In this document: piece after piece, positions 36,449 to 48,011 of the stretch
Layout of the letters: every line of letters starts with the position of its first letter
Position numbering within the stretch: the stretch's first letter is position 1
The notes under the pieces: model-generated
What the model saw: only the letters and a program-made list of their open reading frames with translations
What the model was told of the DNA's origin: nothing
Databases searched by the model: none
Source: Zantedeschia hybrid cultivar
Taxonomy: Eukaryota; Streptophyta; Magnoliopsida; Alismatales; Araceae
DNA length: 64,000 nt
Assembly (NCBI GenBank): GCA_030544215.1
Contig: JARZZO010000016.1
Span: 37,594,001 to 37,658,000 of the forward strand
Direction: 5' to 3'
Made by a program: the position numbers and the translations under genes

Positions 36449-38864
36449 TAGTTCAAAATCGTATTGTGCTATTCATGATATCATGCATTCATATGATAAA
36501 TAATCAAATTTAAACTACATGATCGCCAGAAACCGAAGGTTTCAAAGAAAAAAGTGATCACTTTACTTACCTCGTGGATTTTGGGAGAGTTATAGTTCCT
36601 TTGTTCTCCTTCTTTGGCCGGCCAAAGACGAAGAGCCACTTCTTTCACTCTTTACTCTTCTTTTTGTTCTTTTCTTCAAGCCTCTTCAAATCCTTCTTTT
36701 CAAGCCTTTTCTTCTTCTCTCCATACTTGCAAAAGAGATTAAACAAAAGAGGAAGAGATGGTTAGAGCTATGGGTAGTATAGCATCTATTCTAACTATCA
36801 AATCCAACATAAACTAAACAAAGAAACTCACTTGTTTGATGTTCTTTTTAAACCCCTAACATGTATAGGTGGGAAAATCATGATGTGATGTATGTGAATC
36901 ATGGAGTGATGCTATGAAATTTAATGAAAACACTAACTAAAAACTAAGAAAAGAGATTCGACAAGAGATGAGATTGAGAGTGATTAGCCCCTTCAAAGCC
37001 TTGGTCTTCAAGAGCTTCAATGGAGGAAAAGGAGGAAGAAGAAGGAGCCTTCAATTGCTGTCCACATTTTCCTTCAAGAGAGCATCCTTTCACCTTGCCT
37101 TGAACTCCAAATCCTTCAATGACCAACCTTTTTCGAAGGCTAATGGGTTAATGTATATATAAAGTAGGTTTTGAAGAGTGTTTGGCCTTCAAAAGATTCT
37201 CTCGTAGATCCAACTTGCCATGGATAAGCATCCAAGAACATGCAACCTTTCCAACCTCTGGAACTGGATTAGCTCAGCCAAATCGAGTTTATCAAGAAAG
37301 TGCTTAAATCGCATCGTTCATCTGGGATGCCATTCAACTAATTAGAGGGGCCAAAATAGAAATAAAATCTAAAAAGGCAACAGTAAACAATTAGGAAACC
37401 TAAAAAGCATCGTCCATGAGCGACGTCATTAAGATAATTGAGAAAAGTAAATCAAATTTAAATCGAAAATCTAGATGGATTAGGGAACTAAATGGCGTTG
37501 TCCATGGCCGACGTTATTTAGTTAAATCTATCCAGATTTAGGAATTTATTTTGAACTGATTTCGGCTAGAAATATAAATGGCATCGGCCATAGTCGACGT
37601 TAATTAACGAAAATCTAGAAATACCAATAAAAAATAATTAATGATTAAAAATCAGACCATTCCGGACATTTTAATTATGGCATGAAATTTACTCAATATA
37701 AAGTCAAAATTAGCATGTCTACAACTACCGCACATTGCCATTGACTTTGCAAATGAGTGAAATGGAATAAAATGGACTGTAAAGGTGATGCCAAGGTGTG
37801 ATGAGACACGCTTTCAACATCACATGATAAGAATCTTTCCGAAAATGATCAATGAAGTAGCTCAAAGAGATCAATGATATCAATCATGTCTGGATGAGAT
37901 AGAGAGGAAAACAAAATAAGGACAATTAACCTCCACGAAGGGAAGTACTCTAGGTCACAAACCTTGCAGGTTTCATCACAGAGAGCGATTGCCTGCCAAT
38001 GTGGACGTGCTTCGACTATGATGGATCTTAAAAGGAATAAGAAATTTGGGATAAAGGTCCACACAAGAAGGAATTCCAAGGATATCTTCAAGAAAACCTC
38101 AAAGATAATTGAGATACTCAATTCAAAGTGGAATATTTCATATCATGTTGAGATTTTTTTGATCAGTGGTCTGAAATTTAATCACTAATTAATTTTTACC
38201 ACAATGATTTCAAAGTCCTACATGATGCATGCTGGGCTAAAAGAAAAATTAAAATAAAATAAAATATAAATTAATCAAGGATAATATTGCTAAACTATTA
38301 TTAATGAGTCAAGATACTAGTCCTGCAATTCAGTGCTAAGCCGAGACTCGTTTGTCCATGCACTGTTTCACAAAAGCGAAACCATCGTCCCATTCAGTTA
38401 ACAATCTAATGCCTATCCGTGCGATTAAGAATTATCTAGAATTATCATTATTTTTGTTAAAGGAAAACTCAAATTCCAGTTTCATCAAAACTACAAGGTC
38501 CTTGATATACTGTAATAAATATTTATCACATAATAATGATCATGCAAATCAATTACATAAGAGAATATATGGTAGGGATAACTGTCTTTAGTCACGGCGG
38601 GACTCAGTGAACACAGTGTGACTTTTTTTTGAAATTTCAACACAATTTTTCTTTTCCTTGAATTTTTCTACACTCAAATTTTGTTAGTAACTTTAGGCAA
38701 AGGGATAAATATTATCAAATAGCAATAAATATGTATTTTTAGAAAATGTCAGAAATTCCTTAAACGGCATCACTCTGAGTCGACTTCATTTGAATGACGT
38801 CGCCCCGTCCAGACGCCATTTAAGTTACCGAAGCAGAACTCTTCTGACTCCAATCCAGACTCCA
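36449..38864 (-). repeat. Tat-type LTR, copy 4 (shared by units 2 and 3)
   Basis: Its left end (agttcaaaatcg) aligns with 2901 of copy 2. It contains the TTTGGCCGGCCAAAG palindrome near 36620 (also at 3060), a minus-strand TATA near 37155, four inverted repeats starting at 37306, 37402, 37490 and 37576 (intervals 96, 88, 86), and a final pair near 38762-38822. The right end is approximate; a pyrimidine tract follows 38864. Confidence 0.65.
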
Positions 38865-39115
38865 CTTTCCTCCATCAAACACCCTCTTCCAACTTGGAAG
38901 GGGCCTTCTAATCTCACAAATCCTTCTATATAACCTCCCTCCTTTCATACCAAACCATTACAACAAGCATCCAAGAGGGAAAGCTAAGGGATTCTTTTCA
39001 AAAGCTTAAAGAAAAGAAGGAGAAAGGACAAGAAAAGGAAGGAGATCAAGCAATCAAGGAAGATGATGAGTTTTGCTAAGGATTCTTCATCAAATAAGTG
39101 GGCGAGGTTGGAATT
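38865..39115 (+). pseudogene. antisense gene 1, copy 3: promoter and first exon only
   Basis: TTCTATATAACC near 38928 and the ACAACAAGC leader match the other copies. A start within ATGATGAGTTTTGC (39063) is followed by GATTCTTCATCAAATAAG, as in copy 1 (GATTCCTCAAACAAG). The body of gene 1 is missing; sequence from about 39116 equals the region after gene 1 in unit 1 (from about 6890). Confidence 0.6.
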
Positions 39116-39886
39116 TTTTCTTAAGCAAAACTACTCTTTTTCCTCAAATTCAAAGTTTCGGGTTCATTAATCCAAATGGCGTCGACACCATGTGACGCCT
39201 TTCAACAAAATTAATTTTTAGAAAATTAAAATTTATTCCTTAAAGCAGCCTAAATCACGTCGACCAGGGGCGAGGCTAATCACTTTTACTCTCCTATTTT
39301 CCAAAAATTTCGAGGCATTTAATTCTTTGAATCATGTCGCCTATGGTCGACGCCAATCATTCATTATAGCCGTACTACCATCAAATTCATGTATTAATTC
39401 CCTGAATTGCATTGCCTATGGTCGACAGCTTTCTCTTATTTTCTCCAAATTTTTCAGGTACGGCTCTGACTCCTAGAGGCGGTAATTCTAAATCACGTCG
39501 TCTATGGAAGACGCTAATTACTGATTTTCAAACTTCAAACAATCGCCTCAGTTTATGCGCCACTGAAACGCGTCTCTCATGGCCGATGCTATTCAAAGAA
39601 TTTACTGTGGATTCCTGAGGCCGAGCATAGTCTCGTCCTCAATTGCTCTCTTGCTTTCTCTCTCTTCTCTCCTTCCTCTCCGGTGATCTGAGTACTCCAG
39701 CGAGCTTCAAAATTTTCTGGCCATCTTCGGCGACCTTCTTCGTCTCCGACAACCTTCTCTCTCCTCCATCATCCCTCTCACTCTCACGAGCCCTTTCTCA
39801 CACTCTCTCTCGATTCTCTCATTCTCTCTCACACCCGAGCTCTCTCTAGCTCCCTCCATAGATCCCGGTCTGAGTCAAAAGAGGCA
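39116..39886 (+). promoter_or_regulatory. spacer before gene 2 of unit 3: six phased inverted repeats and CT-rich promoter
   Basis: Inverted repeats start at about 39174, 39252, 39330, 39405, 39490 and 39566 (intervals 78, 78, 75, 85, 76). A CT-rich tract at about 39630-39860 precedes the gene. It is homologous to 6890-7600, including the GGTACGGCTCTG...AGAGGCGGTAA block at 39459. No gene is seen. Confidence 0.5.
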
Positions 39887-42443
39887 ATGGGCCACGGCCG
39901 TCCCGTTGGTGGAGATAAAAGAAGAACTCGTCGAGGTCCCAATGGAGGGAGAAATGGATGAAGCGGAACAAGCCCTCACGGAAGCGGTGGCATTTATGGA
40001 AGTGGAGGATCCCCCGCGGCTCCGGCGGGCGAGGCGGCGGCAGCACTGGTTGACGAAGCTGGTCCTCCCATGGTAAGTCCCAAAAACCACTTTTTATAGC
40101 ATTTTGATGGGCGGGAAAACGAAAAGAGAGATGGCCATAGGTCCAAAAACCCGTGGTTGAAGGGCGTCGGAACTAGGCGACGCCTTCCAAAAACGTCGTT
40201 TAGGCCCGACACTATTCAAGATAGTGGTCTAGGGCCCAATTCAGATTTAAAAATTGATTTTAATTGTCTTTAAATTGATTTATCGAACATTTTCTTGGAC
40301 AATTGCAGGGGACGATGCGGGCCAGGATATCATGGGACCTCGTGATCGTGGCGTACTGTGGATTGTCGAACTTCCAGAAAGATAGACTTAGGCGCATGAG
40401 GTTCGGGGAGATCTTAGAGATAGAGCCCTTTTGTCTAGATTTAGTCCTCCTCCAGGTCCTTAGAGAGAGGTGGAACCCAGTTAGTCAGGCATTCTTGATG
40501 CCATGGGGACACATGATTCCGAGCTTGGAGGATGTTACGAGGATCACCGGTCTTCGAGTGGAGGGCCGAGCGGTGAGTGGGATTACACATTCCGATTACA
40601 GGGAGATGGCTGAGAGTCTTCTCGGTCTAGAGGTGACTGGATTACTGGGTAGAGAGTCTAGGACTCTGCATCGGGTAGATGTAGAGGACGCCGTAGGGTT
40701 AGACGACTTTAGGCAGAGACAGGGGAAGTCCCGGGAGATGTTCAAAGAAAGGTTATCTAGGTCGGCTGCTGGTGTGTACTGCTGGGACGAGAGTTAGAGA
40801 TATGTAGTTGATCGGCAACTGAGGATTTTCTTGGTCCTTTTTTTTTTTGGGAGGTTGCTCTTCGGAACGAAGGGCGACCATATTCATTGTATATGTTTAG
40901 GTCTTTTAGTAGATTTAGATAGACTAGGAGAGTATGCTTGGGGTACAACCCTTCTGGCCCATCTCTTCACCTACCTTTCTGCGGTCATGTCGGACCATAA
41001 GACGACCATCAGCGGCTTCGCGCCGTTCCTTCAGCTAACTTTAATCAATTTCATTTAATTTCATGAATGCACGTTTATGAAATGCATGATTATGATGATT
41101 TCTAACCTATATGTTTGTTTATGCATATATGGTCCTATTACTACTTCCCTTTGGGCCGAGCGAAGGCCATTCGATCCGACGCTGTCCTACCGGCCCGCCG
41201 TTGGCAGCCAGTTGTAGACACAGCACTGCAGATCCATTAGTTGACGGCCCTCTATCGTCAATTTCTCGACTACCCAGAGATTATGGTGGGTTTTTATTTA
41301 ATGATTTTTCTTGTTTATTTGATTAAATGCATTGTTTATTTAATTATGAATGCAACTAATCTATATACATGCAAGTGATTTGGCGTCCTTATCTTGGCAT
41401 GGGAGAGGCAGGACAACCTTGGGTGGAGGTTGGGAGAGCGAGGTATGGCAGGCAGATGTGGATCTACTGCCTCAACGAGATCACACTGCTCCACGTCCGG
41501 CTAGCGATGAGGACGTTAGGCCTCCATCAAGAGTGGATTGAGGAGGAGATCCCGGAGGGGATCGGGAGGATGATGCGGGGGAAGTAGGCCCGCACCGACT
41601 GGTGGACGAAATTCCCGGAGCAGCACACCGATTGGGAGCGGCGTGGCATCCTGGTCAAGTCACACGTGGAGAGTAGCAGGGCCTACCTCCATTAATACCT
41701 GGCACACTATGTTGCCCATCTCCAGCAGCTCCGTCCTCACGATGTAAGTATGGTTATATGCTTCTTTGCATTTTATTATTATCTTTCTTAAATTTGTAAA
41801 TGAATGAATGACACGTTGTGAATATGCAGGATGCGCGGGATGCCACTATCATCACCCTCCGAGCTCGACTCCGGGATGCGGAGGCCCAGCTCGATCAAGT
41901 TCAGGAGGAACTCCTCACTCTGGTATGTACACATGGAACACTTAAGTACATGGATGAATTCATTTTATTAATTGTTTTGATACTTAACCACTGATGGTAA
42001 TCTTTTCTGGTATAGCATGTCGCTTTCACGCAGGTTGCCCAGCCTCCCACCTACACATCTAGAGCTTCATCCTCTAGCGCACATCATGACACTGCCCTCG
42101 CCGACCTCTAGGACCAGCTGGCTCGGGCCATCCACTGGGCCTCTTTAGTGGAGGAGGACCGTGCTTCCCAGGTAAGTTTCTTTCCACGACCTTCTATTTC
42201 TTGAATACTTTGATCTTGGACCTGCTTGGACTATCTAACAATGCTTTTTTCCTTGATTGGTAGGTTGCCGAGCTTCAGAAGGCCCTTCAGAGGGCGGAGA
42301 TGGAGGTGGAGTAGACTCGGGCTATAGCAGCCCAAGCACAGGTAGACGCTGCTCGGATTCGCAATCTGGAGGAGCAGTTGGCGCGCCTCTCTGCCGGTGA
42401 CCTTCCTCGAGCTAGTACGACTCCAGATGCGTCTGAAAGTTGT
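39887..42443 (+). pseudogene. antisense gene 2, copy 2: PMD protein with coiled-coil tail, interrupted in exon 7
   Basis: Exons by comparison with copy 1: ..40072, 40309-41034 (726), 41127-41285 (159), 41375-41743 (369), 41830-41922 (93), 42016-42171 (156), 42264-42443 (cut). Complete exons 2-6 keep multiples of three. PMD landmarks: LRERWNPVSQAFLMPWGHM, SLEDVTRITGLRVEGRAV, LGEYAWGTTLLAHLF, IWSYYYFPLGR, IWRPYLGMGEAGQPWVE. The tail (RDATIITLRARLRDAEAQLD) is heptad-like. Damage: exon 1 frameshift, stop at 40795, further stops in exons 3, 4, 6 and 7, donor GT changed to CT after 41034, and acceptor AG lost before 41127. An LTR of the element A family enters at 42444. The start is uncertain. Confidence 0.75.
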
Positions 42444-43328
42444 TGTTAGTCTTAGGTGGCCTACAAGCCAATATGACTTTGTAATCTCGTTCATTTATTA
42501 ATATAATGGCATTATTTCATTATGTGTAAATTCGTATTATTATCGTCTCATAATGAAGTCCGGGAATATGTGTGATAGTGATCATATTAGGATATGATCA
42601 TACTAGTGAGATTGATCACTTAAACACACATATTCTTAATAGTTCATACTCGGAAGATATCTGAGAAGGACATCGGATATCCAGTTAGACTAGTACAGAT
42701 TACTCCCGCTCATAAGATGAGGGTGACTGATCTCATATTGTGTGGAGACACTAAGACGAATATGTAGGTGCTTATTAGAGAATGAGTTCACTGAACTTAT
42801 CCGACTGAATCATTGGATGGTATTGTATCTCACTGTCAACCAGCTTGATTCTTTTGTCGCAATTGCATGGATGGTCCTCGGACTTAAGACAGTAAGGACA
42901 CCATGTCGGTGGACTTCTGTGCTTTGACCTTGGTTTATGAATCTCTAACCACGGGATTCTAAATAGCCAAGGATCAGGTATAGCATAATACTGTCGAAAG
43001 GAATTGAGGGTCAATAAGGAATCATTCGCTCTCGGTACTTAGAGAGAGAATGCTCTAGGAAGGATACGCGTAAGTCTCTAGCTAGGGTGGACGATAATAT
43101 CGGGAAAGGAGTTTTTCGATATTATACAACAGCATACGATCCAAGTGAGTGGACCAGTTAGGGTTTGACAGTACACCATACCCTGAGTTGACTCGAGAGC
43201 ATTATACGAATGAAGGATTATATCCACACGGTAACAGTCAGCGGAATGGTTCCAAGAGGGGTTACTTAACCCCAATACTTTCCGAGTTCACGCGGTGTTG
43301 CTTGGCACCCAATGTGATCGGAGGCCCG
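42444..43328 (+). mobile_element. 5' fragment of an element A-type copia LTR
   Basis: It starts TGTTAGTCTTAGGTGGCC and follows LTR A through about its first 880 bases (to GATCGGAGGCCCG). It is then replaced by element C. The rest of this LTR should lie beyond the right edge of the window, after the remainder of C. It is more diverged from LTR A than the two LTRs of A are from each other, so it is probably older. Confidence 0.85.
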
Positions 43329-45008
43329 TGTTAGTTTTTGGGTGTCCTACAGGCCAATTCTGAGCCGTGTAGGCCTAATGTGTTGTACAATCTTGTTCAA
43401 TATAATTACATGGTAATTAAAGTGTAAACTTGTAATCTGTGGATTGCTTTGCGTTATCCCTAGGATATGTGGTTGTAAAGTCAATTTCAAGATGTGATCT
43501 CGAATGTGAGTTTGACTGTATATGGACACATACCTTAAATTGTTCCTGATTAGAATAATCACTCTGGGACATTGATTACTTGTAAATCAATACGCATGAT
43601 GTGTAGATGACCAATCTCAAGGTCATAGGTGCGGGGCACCAGCACGTATGTGTGGGTGTTCATCCTAGGAGAATGTTCACTGAACTGATCCGCTGATGGA
43701 TCTTCAGATGGTTAATTATACCTAATGTCAACTGAAGATCCATTTGTCTCAGTAGTATCGTTGATCCTTTGACTTGAGACATTAATGAGGTCTTGCGTGA
43801 GGACTGGTGTGGTTTAATAAATGACTTTAACTATAAGTCATAAAACACCAAATTATTAGCCACATCGGGATACATGCGAAGACCGTTAATGGTCAAGAGG
43901 GGATCGCTCACTGTCAGGTATATTACAGACAGTTAATGAGTCATGATACAGACGCTCCACTAAATCCCTAGCTTGGGTGGTATCAGTTCGTTTGGAACGA
44001 ACGTGAAATTATCATGGAGGTTATGGTCAGATGACACAATCACTAGTGGTTTGACGAGACTATACCACACAATCGGATCGGACTCATAGAATGAGCGAGA
44101 GATTATAGTGATACGGTAACTGAAGACTTACAGGTGCCAGACAGGGAAAAGATGGACCCGACATCCTTTGGGATCACGTGGATTTGCTTGACCCAACGTG
44201 ATCAAAAAGGTTTGGAACAAATTAAACGGTTATTTAGAATAGTTGGTTTAATTCACTTCTAATCAGATTAGAAGTTAATGGATCTTTAAACCAGAGTGAT
44301 AATGGGCCTAGAGGATCATACACAAATAACTCTTACATAATGGAATATTATTGTATGGAAAAATATACTAAAGCATTAAATTTTTTTGGGAAAAGAATTT
44401 ATAAATGGCTTAAAAATATATATATAATAATAATATAAAGGACAGATATATAATATATGTATTATTAGGCTTATTGGATAAATGAACTAATAATAATATA
44501 TTGATATATAAAAGGTCATCAGGTTTAACATTTAACCGCAGTTACTTTTAGCCGAGGCGGTTAAATGACAGGATTGACTGAAATGGCGGTTCAAGCTGTC
44601 GCCTTTATACCCTTTATAAACCCATATTCTCCAACCCACAGAAGTTAATGCTTTAATCAAACCCATTCACCATAGTTGGCCGTCAAGAAAAGAAAAAAAG
44701 AGTTGGACTTTTCCCAGGTTCTTGAGGCAGGAGGGTTTGTGCGGGTTTTGGAGAAGGTGAACTTCGCTGCTGCGAAGGGTTGGTGCAGATTAAGCTCTAG
44801 AGTTCGGACGTTTGTGCGGCTCAAAGCTTCGAGGAGTTCGGCATCGATTTTCATAGGATAACATATTATGTGCATGGTGATAAATCTCGTGTGATTTATT
44901 TAGATCGTTTTTGTTACATCAATCGGAGCCCGAACTGGTTTGGAAAATCATTTTATTTTATATTCTTTTCCTTCTATGATTTTCTGGGGGTTACGACCGA
45001 ATCCAACA
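43329..45008 (+). repeat. 5' LTR of element C
   Basis: It starts TGTTAGTTTTTGGGTGTCC and ends AATCCAACA just before the primer site. CTTTATAAACC near 44620 is a likely TATA box. The overall plan resembles LTR A (a GTTCACTGAACTGATCCG block and an ACCCAACGTGATC block), but it is a separate family. Confidence 0.8.
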
Positions 45009-45009
45009 G

Positions 45010-45026
45010 TAGTATCAGAGCTAGGT
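45010..45026 (+). promoter_or_regulatory. degenerate primer binding site of element C
   Basis: TAGTATCAGAGCTAGGT differs from the initiator Met-tRNA type site of element A by two G/C-to-A/T changes. Confidence 0.8.
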
Positions 45027-47198
45027 TTAGGCTCCTGTTGATGCAACTGGGAAGAACAATCTCTGTTGTAACATCATGTTCGAGTTCTTCAATTTTATTT
45101 TAATTTTTGGGTCCTGAAAAATTTATTTTTTAGAGAGAATGGGAGTCTGGACGGCTGGTTGGACCGCCGTCAGGTTGTGGACGGCAGACTGGGCCTCCGT
45201 CCATGGCCATGTAAATGACACTTGGAGTGGCCGTCTGAAAATTTTACGGTACTTAGAGTGGCCGTCGGCGATTTTAAATTAAACAGCACTCGGAGTGGCC
45301 GTCAATTTTTTAGAAATTAAACGGCACTAGTTGTGGCCGTCTGAAAATTTTACGGCACTTGGAGTGGCCGTCGAAGATTTTCAGAAAAATCTAAACAACC
45401 TAAGTGGTGGCTGTCTACCACATGGTTGGACGGCCAAGTTGTTGGCCGTTCAACCATGTGGACGGCCATGTTGGTGGCCGTCCACACCATGTGGACGGCC
45501 AACCATTTGGCCGTTTACACTATTAGATTAATTAGTTTTATTCAATTGTTTAAAATAGATTTGTTGTCTGATTTTTTCCGCTGTTAGGCGCATTACTCCA
45601 ACCCGTACTGCGCACTGCATTGGCCTAGAAAATTAAAATTTTTCCTCAAAAATTAAGATAATTGTCGGATACGATTAGTTAAATTTCATTTTGATTAATC
45701 GGATAATTATCATGTAAATTTTGAGATTAATTGAAGATTACGTATAAATTCAAATTTTCAAATTTTTAATTATTAGATAATTGTTAAATTCGAATTTTGA
45801 GAGGATTATCATTAAAATTCAAATTTTGAATTTGTAAAATTATTAGATAATTTTCAAAGGATCAAATTATGAATTTTAATGAAAGATACTTGAAGACGAT
45901 CATTTAATTAAATTGTATTCTATCATTGGATGATTAACTTTAATTTAAATTTCATGATTGTCTTAATTGTCATGATTGATGGAATTTAAATTTTTAAATT
46001 CATGTTGATATCCTCTTATATGTATGGAATGATTCTGTGCATAGATGTTGTTGTGATGCCATATTTATTTTGGTCTCTGTTAGATTAATTTTGAATGTAA
46101 CTATGAGTTTTTTAAAATTACACATGACCAAAAATTTTCGTATGCACAACCTATGATTCAATCCAAATATAAGGATTATTTTAAAAAATAACCCTTCTGT
46201 GATTGATATGATTGTGTTTGGAATGATTGGTGATCATGGACTTAGCTCAGTTCGTTTGAGGCCTGCGAGCCTCTCTTCTCTCTCTATTTAATTTCCAATG
46301 TAACTCTATCTTCCTCCTATGAATATACTCGCCCTTAGGGCTGTTGGAAATTATTTGGCATGTAATTCCTTTTTGGGCCTGCGAGCCGTATAATTATTGT
46401 AACTAATGCTGCGGATGGAGCTTAAAGGTACGGAGGACGAACTGCGAGGATGATCATGCTACTTGGGAAGTAGGCTGTATTTGCATAGCTTTACTTAGAG
46501 TCCATAATCACCCAGGCTTATTTATTTGCATGGGATGCATTTATTTTGAGCAATCACTAGGTACAGTAAATATATAGCACGAATATATTTATTCTACCAC
46601 TTAAGGTGAGACCAAGATAAAAGCAAAATACCCTCTTTATTAAATATTAGATCTGTGAATGTGGCTTTAGAAGTTGTCGTGACCCTCCACCATTATAGGG
46701 TGACTGAATGTCATTATTTCATAGATTTGTTGTGCTTTCCACATGGTTCATGATTTGGTGACAAGATCTCAGCCCTAAACCTTTGCTTTAATAGGATGAG
46801 GATCTGAACTTGGCCTTGTTGTGCTTTCTACAAGGGTCGAGTCACGAACTCATTGCTCTATAGTAATGGTGGTGCGATCTAACTGGGAGTATCCTTTGTT
46901 GTGCTTTCCATAAGGGGATGACTGCTCGGGGGCCGAAAGTCAGATATTACATTGGATGCAAGTGTTGTTGACTGCCCAAGGAATGGGATGTGATTTGTTG
47001 TGCTTTCCACAAAGTTGCATCTCAATTCTGTTGGGATTTTGACCCACTAAGATGATCTCCGTGATCTCCCGTTCTATATGATTGAGGGTCATATAGTTTG
47101 ACGCAAAATAGTGGAGCTAACTACGATAGAAAACCACATCTAAGTTAGAACCTTGAACGCATGATAAAATATTATTTTTTACTTTCATTCAGATCATT
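45027..47198 (+). other. leader of element C with a CG-rich hairpin cluster
   Basis: No coding region is seen. 45150-45520 is packed with GGACGGCCA / TGGCCGTCC words, including a perfect hairpin (arms 45458-45468 and 45475-45485). An AT-rich stretch (45530-46260) follows, then a CTCTCTTCTC tract with GCCTGCGAGCC repeats (46262 and 46377), then the four-hairpin array (46726-47014). Confidence 0.65.
46726..47014 (+). repeat. four-hairpin array in the leader of element C
   Basis: Units start at 46726, 46815, 46895 and 46994 (intervals 89, 80, 99). The core is TTGTG-CTTTC-CACAA; the loop differs from elements A and B (CTATC) while most of the stem is kept. The array ends 185 bases before the gag ATG. 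Confidence 0.85.
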
Positions 47199-48011
47199 AT
47201 GTCATTGTCTAATCACCTCTGTCGCATCTTGGATGCGAACAAATTGACTAGATCTAATTATCAAGACTGGCAGCGCTGCAAATTATCTTAACAGCCGAAA
47301 AGATTGTGTACGTGTTAGATACAATTCAACCTGAGCCTCCCACTGATGCCGAGGAGGGTGATCAATTAAATTATGCAAAATGGTCGAAAGATTCTTCCCT
47401 TGCGCAGTGTTATATACTGCCTCTATGGCTCCCGAGCTGCAGAGGCAATTTGAAAAGATAGATTGTAGAGCTATACTTCTCCAACTACACCAGCTCTTCG
47501 ATGAGCAGGGTAGGATAAAAAGGTATGAGCTCTCTAAGAAACTTTTCAGGACTAGGATGTCTGAGGGTGCTTTAATACATGCTCATGTACTGAAAATGAT
47601 GGAGTGGATAAAGAGATTCAATGGGCTAGGATTCAAGTTGGATCTTGAACTTAGCATTGATCTCATTCTCTAGGCATTGCCTGAATCTTTTTTCTCCCTT
47701 CATCATGAACTTTATTATGAATAGAATTGATGTTTCTCTACCAGAACTCCTAAACATGTTAAAGAGTGTTGAAGGAACCATGCAGAAGAAAAAACCATAT
47801 TTTGTAATGATTATTGGTCGGACCAACAAGAAAAGGAAGGCCACCCAAACACCTAATAACAAGAAGGGAAAGAAACTGACTAAAGATAATCAGATCACCA
47901 AGGCAGGCAAGGGCAAGGGCAAGAAGGATGAAAAAAAGACAGCAAATGCTTTCTGTGTGGACAGATTGGTCACTGGAATAGGAATTGCAACGCAATTCTG
48001 AATGAAGGTTT
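47199..48011 (+). pseudogene. copia element C: gag
   Basis: The ATG at 47199 opens MSLSNHLCRILDANKLT. Frames then break, but the body is clear: KRYELSKKLFRTRMSEG, KMMEWIKRFNGLGF, LPELLNMLKSVEGTMQ, a lysine-rich linker, and in another frame a perfect zinc knuckle CFLCGQIGHWNRNC near 47958. There is a stop in LIL*ALPES and at least two frameshifts. It matches the gag of element E. It would form the particle shell and bind RNA; this copy is inactive. Confidence 0.85.
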
